Part shown: positions 8,818-10,167 of the stretch, piece by piece
How the letters are laid out: each line of letters starts with the position of its first letter
Position numbering within the stretch: the first letter of the stretch is position 1
Origin: Paracamarosporium sp. OC-R06-R3
Taxonomy: Eukaryota; Ascomycota; Dothideomycetes; Pleosporales; Didymosphaeriaceae
Direction of reading: 5' to 3'
Assembly: GCA_019828545.1 (NCBI GenBank)
Contig: JACVRA010000130.1
Span: 12,481 to 22,647 of the forward strand
DNA length: 10,167 nucleotides
The notes under the pieces: model-generated
Database searches by the model: none
The model's input: the letters and a program-made list of their open reading frames with translations, nothing else
Told to the model about the DNA's origin: nothing
Program-made: the position numbers and the translations under genes

Positions 8818-9065
8818 TAATATAATAGTTTAATATATTAATAGGTTATATAACTATACTTAAGGGTACGCCTACCTTATGTTTAAGTATACCTACTTAA
8901 CGGCTGGGCATAACTACCTTAAGTAAAAGGTTATTCTAGGCTAGGTAGTATATAAAAGTATAATAGTCCTATATACCTAAAGTCTCCTTATCTTAGTATA
9001 GCTAAAATAGAGTTAATCTATCTTATTTACTTCTTTTAATATAGAAGACTAAGCTCGTTCTTATA
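8818..9065 (+). repeat. 3' long terminal repeat
   Basis: This 248-bp LTR aligns without gaps to 2500-2747. It is somewhat less mutated than the 5' copy, keeping for example ggtacgcc, aacggctgggca and aagctcgttc where the 5' LTR has T or A. The TATA box is at 8949-8958 and the better-preserved primer complement, atcttagtata, at 8990-9000. The gag-pol stop codon TAA (8823-8825) lies in its first bases. The LTR should also supply 3' end formation, but I could not identify a distinct polyadenylation signal in such AT-rich sequence. Confidence 0.93.
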
Positions 9066-9070
9066 AATAA
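9066..9070. repeat. Target-site duplication, right copy
   Basis: The bases aataa directly after the 3' LTR repeat 2495-2499 and close the insertion. Confidence 0.75.
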
Positions 9071-9139
9071 TATATTTTAATAAAGTCTTAGTACTTTAAT
9101 TAACTTACTTAATTAATTAATTTACTTATTAAGTACGTT

Positions 9140-9243
9140 ATTTCTTTTAAAATTAAATAGTTATAATAGGAACTTTATTATTTAAAAAAAAAAACTATTT
9201 CTTTTAAATTAAGTAGTTAAAATAGTAATTTTATTCTTAAAAA
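9140..9243 (+). repeat. Imperfect tandem repeat, period 57 bp
   Basis: Two units beginning atttcttttaaa (9140 and 9197) share atttcttttaaa, aattaa, tagtta and tttatt, and end in A-rich tracts. The first unit is followed by an 11-A run (9184-9194). It occupies the centre of the inverted-repeat element. Confidence 0.6.
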
Positions 9244-9320
9244 TATAATATATTTTATAAGTAAACTAATTACCCAAGTAAGTTAATTAGTATACTAAGC
9301 CCTTATTAAAATAAATTATT

Positions 9321-10107
9321 ATTAATAGTATAATATAATACCTTAATAATATAATAAATTACCTAAATTAAAAGAAGCTTAATTATAGCTTATACTTTAG
9401 GCTATTATATAGGTAGGTAAAGAGTACCTATTTTCACCCTATACGGGATATCAGGGCCTATTAGGCCCCAATGGGATACGTTAGGTAATAAGGGGTTATA
9501 TTATACTAAAGCTAATAAAAATAGTTAGCTAGTAATTAGTCTATTCTATAATCTATTATTAATTTCCCTAAGTTAAGTCTATATTGCTACTACTTATAAC
9601 CTAACATTTAAATTACTCTTACTTTTACGTAAGTAGTTTAAACTAACTTACCTTTATAGACTTTAAACGGGCTAAATTTAGAAGTAGCCAGGCCGCCCAA
9701 GACTCTTACGTTATAGTTTTAATAGATAATATTAATTTAGTAAGTAAAGACGTATAACTAACTCTGTCTTTAATAACTCCTTTTCTTCTCTATTAACTAG
9801 TAATAACCTACGCTAGTTAACGTCTACTAGTGCTTAACGGCTTAAGAGAGGACTAGCTAACGACGACTATAATTAATTAAAACGCAATAGACAACGGTAC
9901 GTTTAGTAACCTAAATATAGCCTTTAAATAGCTAAGAGATAAAAGAAACGCTATAAAATTATAGTATATAAATAATATTTAACAATGCTATAAGTTAGGT
10001 AATGCTAGTATACTCTTTAAGTCTATATGGGATACTATATAGTAGTAAAGAGCTATAAAAACTCCCTCTCTATAGCTATTAATATAAAAGTAACCTTATA
10101 AGTATAC
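9321..10107. other. Right flank, less mutated, no recognisable gene
   Basis: The first 110 bp remain AT-rich like the rest of the window. From about 9430 the composition changes: GC-rich patches appear (9434-9480, 9668-9705, 9810-9900), and CA, TG and CG dinucleotides are present again. I looked on both strands and found no convincing open frame, splice pattern, tRNA or known domain. The stretch may be a less RIP-affected relic, an intergenic edge of the AT-rich block, or a short fragment of another repeat. Confidence 0.5.
9454..9468. repeat. GC-rich palindrome
   Basis: The arms gggccta (9454-9460) and taggccc (9462-9468) are perfect reverse complements around one base. It sits among two direct gggata copies (9445-9450 and 9474-9479). 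It stands out sharply from the AT-rich surroundings; it could be a repeat terminus or protein-binding site, but no function can be assigned. Confidence 0.6.
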
Positions 10108-10161
10108 GTAAAAGGATTATTATAACTTTAATTAGTAAAAGGATAATTATAAACTTTACTT
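10108..10161 (+). repeat. Tandem repeat, two units of 27 bp
   Basis: Two units beginning gtaaaaggat (10108 and 10135) share gtaaaagga, attata and actttа-type ends with small differences. The array is close to the end of the window and may continue beyond it. Confidence 0.6.
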
Positions 10162-10167
10162 TTAAGC

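Larger units (their letters stand above)
2823..8825 (+). pseudogene. gag-pol polyprotein remnant, single frame
   Basis: The frame opens at an intact ATG (2823) 75 nt after the 5' LTR and reaches TAA at 8823-8825, inside the first bases of the 3' LTR, a span of about 2,000 codons. Protease, reverse transcriptase, RNase H, integrase and chromodomain all read in this frame. This suggests one continuous Gag-Pol, as in Tf1, rather than a -1/+1 frameshift. The caveat is that an authentic gag stop cannot be told apart from the many TAA/TAG codons made by RIP at former CAA, CAG or TGG codons. The longest stop-free pieces are short, so no functional product is expected. The frame ends in a Gly-Gly-Val-type tail encoded by the polypurine tract. 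Confidence 0.88.
2500..9065 (+). mobile_element. Complete RIP-inactivated Ty3/gypsy chromovirus
   Basis: The element is 6,566 bp long and structurally complete: 248-bp LTRs, 5-bp target duplication, a self-primer site after the 5' LTR, gag-pol, and a polypurine tract before the 3' LTR. The domain order protease, reverse transcriptase, RNase H, integrase, chromodomain defines a Ty3/gypsy chromovirus (Metaviridae). All recognised domains are in one forward frame over 6 kb, so few or no frame-changing indels have accumulated. The damage is overwhelmingly C-to-T and G-to-A, giving premature stops and loss of catalytic residues. It cannot make its own proteins. Relatives carry very similar polymerase sequences in many Pezizomycotina genomes; I judge this from remembered family motifs, not a search. 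Confidence 0.95.
9066..9320. repeat. Inverted-repeat element hit by the retrotransposon
   Basis: The arm at 9066-9131 is an imperfect reverse complement of about 9254-9320; shared blocks include attttaataa, cttagta, taattaacttactt and tttactta. Between the arms is a two-unit tandem repeat. Outside the right arm, the reverse complement (tattatactattaataa) continues to resemble the sequence left of the retrotransposon (about 2486-2499, ttattatattaataa). The left arm therefore appears split by the 6.6-kb insertion. Total size before insertion would be about 270 bp, MITE-like. It carries no coding capacity. Low sequence complexity makes the exact ends uncertain. Confidence 0.55.

Noticed and set aside
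1..10167. Mitochondrial, plastid or Plasmodium-like AT-rich genome
   Set aside because: The bias is specifically loss of CpA/TpG with transition-only LTR divergence, and the main element is a fungal-type Ty3/gypsy chromovirus; no organelle genes or rRNA are seen.
1..10167. A new intact gene system such as a defence or metabolic cluster
   Set aside because: No intact frame longer than noise is found; the only coding signal is the inactivated retrotransposon.

Overview
This window looks like an AT-rich, gene-poor block from a filamentous ascomycete (Pezizomycotina) nuclear genome that has been heavily altered by repeat-induced point mutation (RIP). CpA and its complement TpG are almost absent over most of the window, while TpA is extremely common. 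CpG is rare but survives (acg, cgt), which fits a CpA-preferring C-to-T process acting on both strands. No intact protein-coding gene was found. Species cannot be named from this sequence.

Left flank (1-2499). This is degenerate repeat DNA. A unit of roughly 290 bp, here called X-Y, is present at 151-439. It recurs at 1908-2494, where an inverted copy (Y-X, 2015-2318) sits exactly between the X half and the Y half of a direct copy. The stretch between them (440-1907) holds no gene I can recognise.

Centre (2500-9065). This is a complete, 6,566-bp Ty3/gypsy LTR retrotransposon, almost certainly a chromovirus. It has two 248-bp LTRs with no indel between them, a 5-bp target duplication (aataa), a polypurine tract next to the 3' LTR, and one reading frame running from an ATG at 2823 to a stop at 8823-8825, just inside the 3' LTR. 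In that one frame I can follow a Gag-like region, aspartic protease, reverse transcriptase, RNase H, integrase (zinc finger, DD35E core, GPY/F-like motif) and a C-terminal chromodomain. The frame has many TAA/TAG stops from CAA, CAG and TGG codons, and several catalytic aspartates now read as asparagine, so the copy is dead. By eye all 33 LTR-LTR differences are transitions.

Priming. No tRNA-type primer site follows the 5' LTR. Instead, 11 nt directly after it (2749-2759) are complementary to an 11-nt stretch inside the LTR about 39 bp downstream of the TATA box, at the expected 5' end of the transcript. That is the self-priming layout known from Tf1/sushi-group elements.

Right flank (9066-10167). 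The retrotransposon appears to have landed in the left arm of an older inverted-repeat element (9066-9131 pairing with about 9254-9320, enclosing a two-unit tandem repeat). Beyond about 9430 the sequence is visibly less mutated: GC is higher and CA, TG and CG reappear. It contains a GC-rich palindrome but no recognisable gene, and may mark the edge of the RIP-affected block.
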